A stretch of 64,000 nucleotides of DNA from Siphlonurus alternatus. Its lineage: Eukaryota > Arthropoda > Insecta > Ephemeroptera > Siphlonuridae. Position numbers and translations under genes: made by a program. The DNA lies in contig OX463787.1 of assembly GCA_949825025.1 (NCBI GenBank), positions 18,633,482-18,697,481 of the forward strand. The letters run 5' to 3'. Within the stretch, counting starts at the first letter, position 1; each line of letters starts with the position of its first letter. Positions 11,901 to 19,544 of the stretch are shown one piece after another. The notes under the pieces are model-generated. The model made no database searches. It saw only the letters and a list, made by a program, of their open reading frames with translations, and was not told where the DNA came from.

Positions 11901-12146
11901 CCAGGGTGCTATATCTGGCTGGGAGGAACCTACTCTAAACAGGATGAAACGTGGCGGTGGCTGACTGGAGAAACAATTAATTACACTGAATATGGGCTAA
12001 AACCTTTGTTATCCTACCAAGTACCTTATTTTGACCAGGGCTACATAATTGGGTTGGTGGAGGTTGACTATTTTAGTTGGGATAAAGAAAAATCTCCAAA
12101 TAAAACTTCCGGATTCGTGTGCGAGCTAGAAAACGTCTGTACGTAA
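3602..12146 (+). CDS. Gene A: secreted or stalked C-type lectin (5 exons)
   Basis: Spliced gene, exons 3602-3688, 4344-4789, 9016-9080, 10837-10969, 11905-12146, stop TAA at 12144-12146. Exon 1 is a signal peptide (MSLHRPLLLLTFYLAVAYC). Exon 2 is a Thr/Ser-rich mucin-like stalk. Exons 3-5 form one C-type lectin domain: LGDKCYYFEFEDEK, then FCQTHGLQLASIETEEE, then WLGG, TWRWLTGE and a terminal GFVCELENVC. Phases fit (0, 1, 0, 1) except that exon 2 is 446 nt, one more than the frame needs, so its first third and its Thr-rich remainder lie in different frames. No EPN/QPD or WND calcium/sugar motif is visible, so glycan binding through calcium is doubtful. Intron 2 is about 4.2 kb and full of repeats. 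No AATAAA lies close to the stop. The CTLD call is firm; the exon 2 frame is the open problem. Confidence 0.8.
3838..4002 (+). repeat. Irregular tandem repeat TTTTAATCAGAAGAAACCGG
   Basis: Four diverged copies of 40-50 bp starting near 3838, 3879, 3932 and 3975, within intron 1 of gene A. Confidence 0.75.
4344..4789 (+). CDS. Gene A exon 2: Thr/Ser-rich mucin-like stalk, frame disrupted
   Basis: Acceptor TTTAAACAG|ATC, donor TTTAA|GTAAGT. From the acceptor, frame 0 reads IQDPIITSEKSV...TSSEPTSN and then stops at 4500-4502. The +1 frame is open from 4417 to the donor and reads a strongly Thr/Ser-rich run (TSITTSNLTTTNSS, STNVSITG, TTSETTSWVLTASEP, TTSDLSTSVPEIMTTETSTK). Neither upstream alternative acceptor (4326) nor any AG inside the exon rescues the frame. 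A one-base indel near 4440-4460 explains it. The composition predicts dense O-glycosylation. The disruption could be an assembly error, a polymorphism or real decay. Confidence 0.6.
5285..5362. repeat. (AT)n and poly-T tracts
   Basis: (TA)n at about 5285-5306 and a roughly 40-nt T run at 5322-5362, in gene A intron 2. Confidence 0.9.
5699..5947. mobile_element. piggyBac-like non-autonomous element
   Basis: TTAACCCATTGTTTCCCA at the left is mirrored by TGGGAAACAAAGGGTTTAA at the right, with TTAA at both boundaries as piggyBac requires. An 18-bp perfect palindrome CGTGTGTTATAACACACG sits just inside the left end. About 249 bp, no ORF. Confidence 0.55.
6206..6345. repeat. GC-rich degenerate minisatellite (GGTCTTTTGCGCC)
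   Basis: Five spaced copies of a CAGGTCTTTTGCGCC-like unit, GC-rich in otherwise AT-rich DNA. Confidence 0.7.
6477..6647. mobile_element. Fold-back MITE, 171 bp
   Basis: GGGGCATTCACAAAGCACTT is inverted as AAGTGCTTTGTGAATGTCCC and pairing continues through TAACCCCAACTTTAGCCC and the TTTAGCACCATGTTTAGTACC arms to the centre. GGGGCATTCACAAAG ends suggest a Harbinger-type MITE. Confidence 0.8.
6716..7535 (+). repeat. Diverged direct duplication
   Basis: 6716-6950 and 7312-7535 align in the same orientation (AATATTTGCCTTAT, TTTACCTATAACTG, ATTGCAATGCACTG, GCCATACGAATTTGCAAT-like blocks). No gene content. Confidence 0.6.
7906..7987. repeat. (GATT)n microsatellite
   Basis: About 20 uninterrupted GATT units. 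Confidence 0.97.
7988..9015. other. Intron 2 remainder of gene A
   Basis: AT-rich, with paired GGCAGGTAGGCTAAGC / GGCAGGTAGGCTTAGC near 8260-8315 and a poly-T run near 8868-8902. No gene seen. Confidence 0.5.
9016..9080 (+). CDS. Gene A exon 3: CTLD N-terminal strand
   Basis: Sixty-five nt, acceptor TTTGCAG|TTGG, donor AAAAG|GTATTT, phase 1 in and 0 out. It encodes IGTLNLTRLGDKCYYFEFED plus EK, carrying the first long-form CTLD cysteine. It has the same length and phase as 23812-23876 of gene B, which reads DALNMVRLGDKYYFFEFDEEK. Confidence 0.8.
9426..9850. mobile_element. Family A fold-back MITE carrying a nested MITE
   Basis: Left arm ATTGCAGAAATGGATAGAGG...ATGCTACCC and right arm CACCCTCTATCTATTTCTGC with central GTGATGTCACGTGG and CGTGAAGTCACAAAAG. 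The right arm is split by the element at 9632-9759. It lies in intron 3 of gene A. Confidence 0.85.
9632..9759. mobile_element. Nested MITE, 128 bp
   Basis: GGGGGGTCTTCAAATAACAC is inverted as GTGTTATTTGAAGACCCCCC, with inner GACAGTCTTAGCG/CGCTAAGACAGTC. It interrupts the family A arm. Confidence 0.85.
9860..10660. repeat. CAGGGTAC / TTGACCCTGA motif-rich region
   Basis: Repeated TCAGGGTAC, GACCCTTTTTCAGGGTCAAG and CACCCTGACCCTGA motifs on both strands, also a palindrome ATATATTTACATATCATGTAAATATAT-like core near 10000. The motif recurs in the large fold-back at 36-38 kb. Confidence 0.5.
10837..10969 (+). CDS. Gene A exon 4: CTLD helix region
   Basis: One hundred and thirty-three nt, acceptor TACACAG|AACTGG, donor ATTT|GTAAGT, phase 0 in and 1 out. 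It encodes NWTSAQQFCQTHGLQLASIE followed by TEEESDLMFEHV, the canonical CTLD helix 1, cysteine and L-A-S-I-E segment. The stretch is nearly identical at DNA level to gene B exon 8. Confidence 0.85.
11505..11796. mobile_element. Fold-back element with GAGGACGGCCT ends
   Basis: GAGGACGGCCTAACTT inverted as AAGTTGTTCTAGGCCGTCCTC. It contains AGTGACGTCACG near the left end and lies in gene A intron 4, about 110 bp before exon 5. The 82-codon ORF inside has no recognisable family. Confidence 0.55.
11905..12146 (+). CDS. Gene A exon 5: CTLD core and C-terminus
   Basis: Acceptor TTTTCCAG|GGTGC. It reads YIWLGGTYSKQDETWRWLTG, a long insertion where the calcium site normally lies (LKPLLSYQVPYFDQGY), then SGFVCELENVCT and a stop. 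WLGG, WRW and the final FVCE are CTLD hallmarks. The usual EPN...WND residues are absent. Confidence 0.85.
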
Positions 12147-12278
12147 CTTCAACCTTGCCTCCAAATGTAAGAAAAGAAACTTCTTGTCGTATTTTATATT
12201 TTATGTATGAAACCATGAAGTAGTGATGTTTGTATATTGTTCTTTATTATTATATAGAGGAATGAAAAAATAATTACC

Positions 12279-14430
12279 TATGAGGTTAAGTCAGCGTATA
12301 TCTTGTCCGCATTCTAGTCTAGATAATCTAGGTACTAGCCTTGCGGTAAAATATAGGCCTGGACTAGTGTTTGGATAAGTCAGTCTACACAAGTTGGTTG
12401 TCCAAATCTGTTGCCTAACCTCTCGTGGGCATCTCTTTCAACTGGATGTCTTTTTAATTAGGACGCCATCTTAAATTACCTTCTAAATACGAAGGTATTT
12501 GAACCTCCATGTATGATGATTTATTGCTAATTTTTTGGCAATTGCGTTCAAATTTGATTGAATCTCAATTTGTGTAGTTTTTACAAGACAAAGTTACGGT
12601 GAGTTTAAATTTAAGTGCATGTTATATTACCTTTTGTTTTATTTCTCTCCGATTTCTTCTCTCTTTCATTTGGAACAATAAAGAAGAGTCATATTTTGCA
12701 ACAAAATTGCACCTAATACGCAAGATTAAGGTTTAATATTTTATTTATATCATTACAAGATAATATTCTATTAAGATTAATGACGATAAGTGAAATAGCC
12801 ATTACAGAATTGTTTTTGTTGACGATATTTGAGATCTCGTTTACAACCTCGTTTATTTTAACTCGATATTTCCTGCCTGTTTTATTTTACTTATTTTTGA
12901 CATACGAGTTTGTATTTCTCCTTGAACTTAATCTACCAGCTAGGATAACAGATAACCCATACCGAGCTTTATTTTTAGTAATTGTACGTGTTTGAAAGTG
13001 TAAATGTGACATAAATAAACAGGAAGTCTCAGAAAAGGTAATTAACAGAGAAATTGTATCACAGAAAAAAAGGCCTCTCATAAATCGACGAAGTGAGTAA
13101 TTTAACGATAGATATTTCACTTACCTTTTTGATAAGGCATATAGTGTGTCCTTGGGATGGTTTTGTACAATTATTTTTTAACACAAATATTTAGTATTTA
13201 TGTTCTAATTATTAAACAATATATTATAGCACAGCAAATGTGTACTTCCGTTTAGAATAAGGATAGGCTTGTTGATGACGTAGAAAAAAGGCGGTACCAT
13301 AGCATTCTACCTATTATAGGGTGCTATGGCACAGAGCCGTCTCCTACAGGCCATCTCCTTCCCCTAACACTCTTTTTACTAGTCGTTTGACTGAGCGGCC
13401 GGTTTAAATGAATTCTAAAGGCAGACTGCCCTCACTTTGCGCCCGAATTAAGGTAATTTCACAGTGTATAGAGGTTTGAAATTAAAAGTATAAGTTGATG
13501 CTCATAATATGTATATAGTCTAATCTTGCTCAACAACTTTTTTCCTCCCGCAAAAACAATATTAATTCGTTTAAATATAACTTTTATAAACCAGACGACT
13601 AGTATGGAAAAAGTCTAAGCCATTTTTTACACGATGACGTAATATAGACTTCACATATCCTTTGCATGACTGTGGAATTTGACTGTACCTCATGGTAAAT
13701 TTTTAAATTATTTTAACATTAAATAAAGTTAATTCCTATAACCAAAATATTTATGAAGGTTGATTTTCTGTTTATTTGTGGTGTTGATATTCTGTGACGT
13801 CATACTACATTACGAGACTTATAAGATATAACTCAGTTACCGCCTTGCGTTTTTTTCGAGAAGTATATCATTTTAATCAATAAATAAAAATAATAGCATG
13901 TAGTAAGAAATAATTTATGAACGTCAGAATACAATATAGCTTCATTTCTCCAGGTCAATATTTAAAAATAAATATTTTCTTACATGGAGGACACATTCAT
14001 TTTTAAAATTCCGGACGACTAATATCAGTTCAGAAGACAGTTGAAAATCTAATGAGACGGCCTGTAGGAGACGGCTCTGTATGACGGTACTAACTGAAAA
14101 GAAGCGATAAATTCTATGAAATCGATCCTTTGTCTTCCGCAAACTACATTAAATAATATTAATTAAATTTTGATTTTTTTAACTATGTTGCAATAAATCA
14201 TCATATATGGCGGTCCAAATTCTTTCGTATCTAACACTTAATCCAAGATGGCGTATTAATTAAAAAGATATCCAGGTGAGAGAATTGTCCACAAGAGGTT
14301 AACAACAAGTGTGGCTAATTGACTTGTCTAGATCAACTTATCCAAAGTACCTAAGTTATCCAGACCAGAGTGCGGACAAGTTATCTGCTGGCTAAATATC
14401 GCGTATAAGTGTTTTTGAATTCCCCTCATA
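12279..14430. mobile_element. 2.15-kb fold-back element
   Basis: Imperfect inverted arms of about 240 bp. The left contains ATCTTGTCCGCATTCTAGTC, GGATAAGTC, TAACCTCTCGTGGGCA and ATGTCTTTTTAATTAGGACG; the right has their complements, for example CAGAGTGCGGACAAGTTAT and CGTATTAATTAAAAAGATAT. No transposase ORF. It begins about 130 bp after the gene A stop and fills the A-B convergent intergenic space. Confidence 0.75.
13329..14080. mobile_element. Inner fold-back within the 2.15-kb element
   Basis: CACAGAGCCGTCTCCTACAG inverted as CTGTAGGAGACGGCTCTGT. Further inside, ACTAGTCGTTTGAC and GACGACTAGTATGG are also mirrored. Contains GTGACGTCATAC near 13797. Confidence 0.65.
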
Positions 14431-15709
14431 TTAGATAACTTTAATAAAAGAAACGAGTAGAAAAAAATAAATTTAAGATACTATGATTATATTATACTAA
14501 TAAAATAAATTAATAAATATATTATATATATAAATATATAATTAAATAAACATAGCCTTGAAAGTTGAAAAAAATATTCAGAAAATAATTATAACTTAAC
14601 TATATAATATATTTTATGTGCTTCTTTAATAAAACGGCTACGCATAATTTTTTTGTTGCAAAATACTGTGTTTTTCATTAAATAGCCACAATAATATAAA
14701 TATGTATTTTTTTTTTTTTTACTTTTTTATCAATCCTAAAAATATTTTTCGTAAATAAATTTATTAAGCAGTTACCAGCACATAATAGACTTGATGCAAA
14801 ATCCAATTCTCCCTGTTTTAATAAAGTAAATATTTAACTGATGAGCAGCTATTACTTATAACTTCGATGTCTCATTTCAAGATTTAGATTGACGCGTTTC
14901 TCCTTTTTTTGCACTATAACTGTTTTTTTTTTATATTTTGACTCATCGCACACATACTATAAACATTGTAGGGTATGAAATATTTTTCTCTTTAGGAAAT
15001 CATGTAATCTAAATAAATTATTGTGGATTCAATTATAACATACAATGGCGTCCGCAACCCTATATAAAGGAGTGAAAAGAAGAAAGAATGACAACAACAC
15101 TCTACGCTTGTCAGACCCACATCTCTACTCGCTAATTGCCGTGGAGACTACTTCATGCTGTGATCAACAAATTTCATCTACTTGCTTCGGTGATTGACAT
15201 ACATAAGATTAGAAAAATATGAATAAAATAAATAATAATGTAAGAACTATTATACATACATGATTGAATAATTTAGTATCATACCTTAGCCTCCTGACAG
15301 AGCTAATAATCTAGTTAAGAATTGTAAAGCCGGCTATTATATTGGTGTTGAAAGTAAGTAATCATTTTGAAAAGTAAACTTAGCTATAAATCAGATTAGA
15401 GTTTAATTCTGGACTTATTTTCTATCGAAATCCACTCATAAAATCAATATTTAGTAATGCACTGGAAAAACAGGCAATCCTTTGTCGCAACTTATATTTG
15501 ACTAAATGTTCCAAAAGTTGGAGACTTTCTTACTATTTTCATTAAATATTATAATGAATATTTATGATTTTTTGGAAGTTATAACTTTGTAAGAAAAATT
15601 AAAGAAAAATAATATTTTAATTTAAATGCAGCTTAAAATAGCAAATATTTATTTATATTTGTAGGAAAAGGGTAAAGGTAAAGAAGGGAAAAGATGGCAA
15701 TTGAATAAG
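14431..15709. other. Intergenic AT-rich DNA
   Basis: No gene, RNA or clear element seen; AT runs around 14500-14560 only. Confidence 0.5.
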
Positions 15710-15775
15710 GATAATATTTTACTCTAGCCTACATCATCTTTGTAACATGTGTTCTTAAAATCAAATTCCAAACTC

Positions 15776-16142
15776 TTAAAGGCATACAGGCCTCAAATTA
15801 CAAATTAGATAGTCTCCAAGTGGGTTTAGAGTAAATAATCAACATTCGCATCATTTTTTTCCACGCGTGATGCATCCGTGCGAAGTCGCAGTTCAAAGTA
15901 AGAAATTTAGTCCTTGATGACGTCATGAAGTCCTTGATGACGTCATGAAGTCCTTGATGACGTCACAACTCAATGCTAATCGGTGCTAGCTGTGAGTTGT
16001 GACGTCAGCAAGGACTTTCTTTGTAGCTCGACTTCGCACAGTCGCACCGCGCGCATGTAAAAATAATACGAATGTTTATTATAAACTCGAGCAACACTTA
16101 ATGTCTGTCTAATTTGTAATTTGAGGCATGTATCCCTTTAAT
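15776..16142. mobile_element. Nested fold-back with tandem CRE sites
   Basis: AAAGGCATACAGGCCTCAAA with TTACAAATTAGAT is mirrored by ATCTAATTTGTAATTTGAGG-like right end and TATCCCTTTAAT. The centre holds three tandem 20-bp units AGTCCTTGATGACGTCATGA, then GTGAGTTGTGACGTCAGCAA, giving four TGACGTCA palindromes in about 120 bp. Confidence 0.8.
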
Positions 16143-16320
16143 ATATAATATATAAGTCTTCCTGGCGGACGTTCCAAGCGCGTCAAATCTTTGGCGCCTT
16201 GAGGTGAACCATAGTAGCAGTTTGCAATTTGACTCACAAGAGGGCAGCGGCATGAAGCATATAAAAAGTTTATGTTTTGTTCAAAGTCACTTTTCTTAGA
16301 CTGAATTGAGGAAGTAACAC

Positions 16321-16386
16321 TGTGGCGTAATTGGTAACAGAGTAGACTGGCAATCTAAAGATATGGGATCGTACCCCAGCGGTAAT
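16321..16386 (+). repeat. tRNA-derived SINE-like head
   Basis: TGTGGCGTAATTGGTAACAG resembles a pol III A box and GGGATCGTACCCC a B box at tRNA-like spacing, with GACTGGCAATCTAAAGAT between. The acceptor stem does not close, so it is not called a working tRNA gene. Confidence 0.5.
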
Positions 16387-16468
16387 AACTTTTTCAAAAG
16401 ATTTTGCAATTTGTTTTTTAAAAACACATATGTTACAAAGATGATGTAAGCCAGAGTAAAATATTATC

Positions 16469-16470
<2 letters not shown>

Positions 16471-16507
<37 letters not shown>

Positions 16508-17023
16508 CACTGAACTATATAATATGGAAGGCTAACGCTTGCTCTTTTACACGGCTCGCGTTGAATCCAATTTTGAGGAGAAGCAAGTAAGAAAAGTTTC
16601 TCCTTTCTGTCATATAGTGGGAAAAATAGCGGGAGAATATTTTTAAGAAGTGCCAATAGCCAATAGCAGAAGAGAAACTTTGAATGATACAATGTTGCCA
16701 AATTGTAGTTATCGACATGGTTAACGACTTGGCAACGCGAAACCTTCCTACTAACCTGAGTTCGCTCAGCTGCCAGCCAGGGAAAACTTGCTTCGAGCGT
16801 TAGAGCGCAGTCTCACCCCTTGATATATATAAATATATATCAAGGGTATCATTCAAAGTTTCTTTTCTGCTATTGGCTATTGGCACTTCTTTAAAAAATT
16901 CTCCCGCCATTTTTCCCAATATGACAGAAAGGAGAAACTTTTCTTACTTGCTTCTCCACAAAATTGGATTCAACGCGAGCCGTGTAAAAGAGCTAGCGTT
17001 AGCCTTCCATATTATATAGTTCA

Positions 17024-17086
<63 letters not shown>
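16471..17086. repeat. (AT)n microsatellites flanking a fold-back
   Basis: (TA)n at about 16471-16506 and again at 17028-17086, apparently one TA array split by the element between. Confidence 0.85.
16503..17033. mobile_element. 530-bp long-arm fold-back inserted in (TA)n
   Basis: Arms of about 210 bp: ATATCACTGAACTATATAAT...GGCTAACGC...CGGCTCGCGTTGAATCC is mirrored by GGATTCAACGCGAGCCGTGT...TTAGCCTTCCATATTATATA. The centre is GC-rich and includes GTTGCCAAATTG and a CTTGATATATATAAATATAT hairpin. Confidence 0.85.
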
Positions 17087-17091
<5 letters not shown>

Positions 17092-17100
17092 AATAATTTT

Positions 17101-17698
17101 GAACTTCTACCGTGTTTACCCACCATGACCAGAAAAGAAGATTTGTCAGAAACTTTAAAAGTCCACCGAGGTGGGACTCGAACCCACAACCCTCGCATTC
17201 ATGGCTGAGTGCGTTACCACTTAGATCATTCGGCGACCTTCAAATCTCTGCATGACAAATTCTCTTTACTTATACTACGCCAGCTGTGAAGTTGGCACAA
17301 AGAGGCCAGAACGCTAGCCGCGAACTTTTAAACTCTATGAGTAGCCTCCAAATTCAGGGTCTCTGCTCCAAATTTTAACTTGCACCCACTTAAGTGAAAT
17401 GATGAAGATGAAATATAGGCAACGTTTTTATATTCCGAAGCCGTTTTGCTTCCCACACCACTCCCTTCACCTCTAAGGTTGCATGTCAATGTTGGAGCAT
17501 GAAGACCGGTTTCTTCCGAATTTACTGCGCATGCGCATAGAGGCGCAAAAGGAGGGAGGGCAACCTCAGATATCAATTCGAGGAATAAAAAGACGTAGCC
17601 ATAGGGAGTTTTTTAACTTACAGACATTGTCAGTATTTTATAAATTTTTCATACTTCTACCGTGTTTATACCGGGGTGGGTAAACACGGTAGAAGTTT
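17101..17698. mobile_element. Composite element with tRNA-derived segment and inverted ends
   Basis: AACTTCTACCGTGTTTACCC at the left is mirrored by GGGTAAACACGGTAGAAGTT at the right, and a partial extra copy (17653-17672) forms a hairpin with the right end. About 600 bp with a tRNA-like part on the minus strand. Confidence 0.7.
17161..17238 (-). repeat. tRNA-related sequence (SINE head or tRNA pseudogene)
   Basis: Minus strand starts GGTCGCCGAATGATCTAAGT and has a perfect T arm (GTGGG TTCGAGT CCCAC) and B box. The acceptor stem has a mismatch and the anticodon stem (CTCAG opposite GCGAG) does not pair. Likely pol III-derived repeat, not a functional tRNA. Confidence 0.5.
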
Positions 17699-18137
17699 AA
17701 AATTATTGTAAAATACTGCCATTGGTCTGTAGGTTGAAAAACATACTATATATCATCATCATATATATGTATATATATATATATATATAATTATGATGGA
17801 ATATATTTAATATAAGTATGTTTTGTAGGGCCTTGTAAATGATTGATAATGGATGCTTAATTTGTGGGATGATTGTGTGTTAAAGGATGCCAGGTGATGA
17901 TGGAAGGGTTTTGCCTATAATATTCACACCACAATTTAATATGTATATAACAAACAAAACAGGGTTGCTGATGTGGCGTGTTGAATTGAGAAGGAATATA
18001 AATATATTGATAATGTACAGCCAACATGAAAAATGTCACAGGAACTTTAAAATTTTTAAAGTGTTTGAACTTGCAGCCCAACTGTGCCCATGGTCAAGTA
18101 TTATATTTATTGATTATGTGGAGATGATGAGGTAGAC

Positions 18138-18462
18138 AATGGAGTATCGACCACAATTTTTTTTATTGCAGAAATGAATAGAGCATTCAAGGTTATGCTC
18201 ACTGATTTTTTTCAGATTTATTTGAGCCCGGGGAAATATTTTTAAAAAAAATTATTGAAAGTACTATTTTTGACGTCACAAGGCAGCAAGTCCTATCTTT
18301 TTCTTAAGGTGCAGCGTTTCATGACGTCACAAAAAGTACTTTCAATACTTTTTTAAAAATAGTTCCCGATTTCTAAAAAATGTGAAATAAAATCAGGGTA
18401 GCATAACTTTGCACGCTATATCCATTTCTGCAACAAAAAAAAATTGAGGTCAATACTCCATT
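18138..18462. mobile_element. Family A fold-back MITE, well preserved
   Basis: AATGGAGTATCGACCACA / TTGAGGTCAATACTCCATT ends, mirrored GAGCCCGGGGAA and TTCCCGATTTC, two TGACGTCA sites around an asymmetric centre (GGCAGCAAGTCCTATC). Confidence 0.9.
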
Positions 18463-18812
18463 TATGGATCAAAATGCTTAAGCAATTGTATAAATCAATA
18501 ACATTTGTGAATATATGGGAAGAAAATAATAACCATGAAAGAAAAGACTATTTGAACGGAAAGTCACGTCGTGTTTGCTCATATTGGCACCCCATGTTGG
18601 ACTTCTCCAGCACAAGCTGACGGATAGCTCTTATAAGGTACATAAACCTTAAAAGACGAAAGTATTAAGATAATAAAATAAATTTATCACTTGAATGAAG
18701 GCCACTAAATTAAATGAAAGGAAACAAACATAACACAAATTTTTATTATTAGATTTATTGAATTGCATAAATTAAATAAAATTTTCAGATTTTAAATATT
18801 ATATAGTTAAGG

Positions 18813-19129
18813 ATTGACCTCAGTTGATTGAAATTGGCCCCCTTGAGTGCTACAAGATTAGCAGAGAATTAAGAACTCACCATCAATAGGTGGTATGTAA
18901 ATTTTGAATTGGATCGGTCTTATATTAGTTATGAGAAAACTGAGATAGAAGTTTATCATTGGCCTCATGGACGAAAACTAGAAAGAGAGCTATCGTGAAA
19001 AAACCGCCCTCTTTAATTTGCTCAAATCATAAGCAATTAACTTATAGAGCATTCTCGAATTTTTAAAATTTATTCCATTTTTTCAGTCTGACATTAAATT
19101 TCTTTGCTCGCGTAATAACTGAGGTCAAT
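18813..19129. mobile_element. Family E MITE, intact copy
   Basis: ATTGACCTCAGTT is inverted as AACTGAGGTCAAT. The interior (AAGAACTCACCATCAATAGG, CATTGGCCTCATGGACGAAA, AATTTGCTCAAATCATAAGC) matches the copy at 46031-49417 that a LINE has split. It lies just downstream of gene B. Confidence 0.85.
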
Positions 19130-19152
19130 GATACAAAGAAATAGACATATAA

Positions 19153-19158
19153 TTTATT
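19153..19158 (-). promoter_or_regulatory. Possible polyadenylation signal of gene B
   Basis: AATAAA on the minus strand about 155 bp past the gene B stop codon. The only support is position and motif in AT-rich DNA. Confidence 0.3.
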
Positions 19159-19314
19159 TATATGTTTAAAAAATATTGATGATTAAAAAGTTTATATTAT
19201 ATCTGTTTTAAAATTGCATTTCATAATCAAGCATAAAATATAAATAATCGATATAAATGTAATTGACAATTAAAATTATATATGACATTTATATATGTTA
19301 GAATAGATATTAAG

Positions 19315-19544
19315 TTACGAGCACGTATCCTCAAGCTCGCATACATAATTGCACATTTTTGAACAATGACGGGCTTTCCAATGGTGTTGGCCATCTTTAT
19401 ACACTATCATCTCCAAGCAGTCGAAATATTTCCTATAGTTGATTGGCTCTCCAGAATTCCAGTCGGTGAAGTTGAATTGCTGTCCATTGGTCCATCGCCA
19501 TGTTCCTTCCACTTCTGAGTCACTTCCACCCAAGCAGAAAGCCC
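19315..19544 (-). CDS. Gene B exon 9: CTLD core and C-terminus
   Basis: Acceptor TTTGTCTCCAG|GGGC. It reads CLGGSDSEVEGTWRWTNGQQ, then FNFTDWNSGEPINY, a Cys, HHWKARHC and CNYVCELEDTCS stop. WRW, GEP, the paired Cys and VCE are CTLD hallmarks. EPN is EPI and WND is WKA, so the calcium site is probably degenerate. The usual WLGG Trp is Cys here. Confidence 0.85.

Larger units (their letters stand above)
15710..16470. mobile_element. Outer fold-back with nested element and tRNA-like segment
   Basis: GATAATATTTTACTCTAGCC...ACATCATCTTTGTAACATGTG on the left is mirrored by CACATATGTTACAAAGATGA...GAGTAAAATATTATC on the right. Inside lie a second palindromic element (15776-16142) and a tRNA-like stretch (16321-16386). 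Confidence 0.75.

Noticed and set aside
17161..17238. Functional tRNA gene
   Set aside because: T arm and B box are good, but the anticodon stem does not pair and the acceptor stem has a mismatch; it sits inside a repeat.
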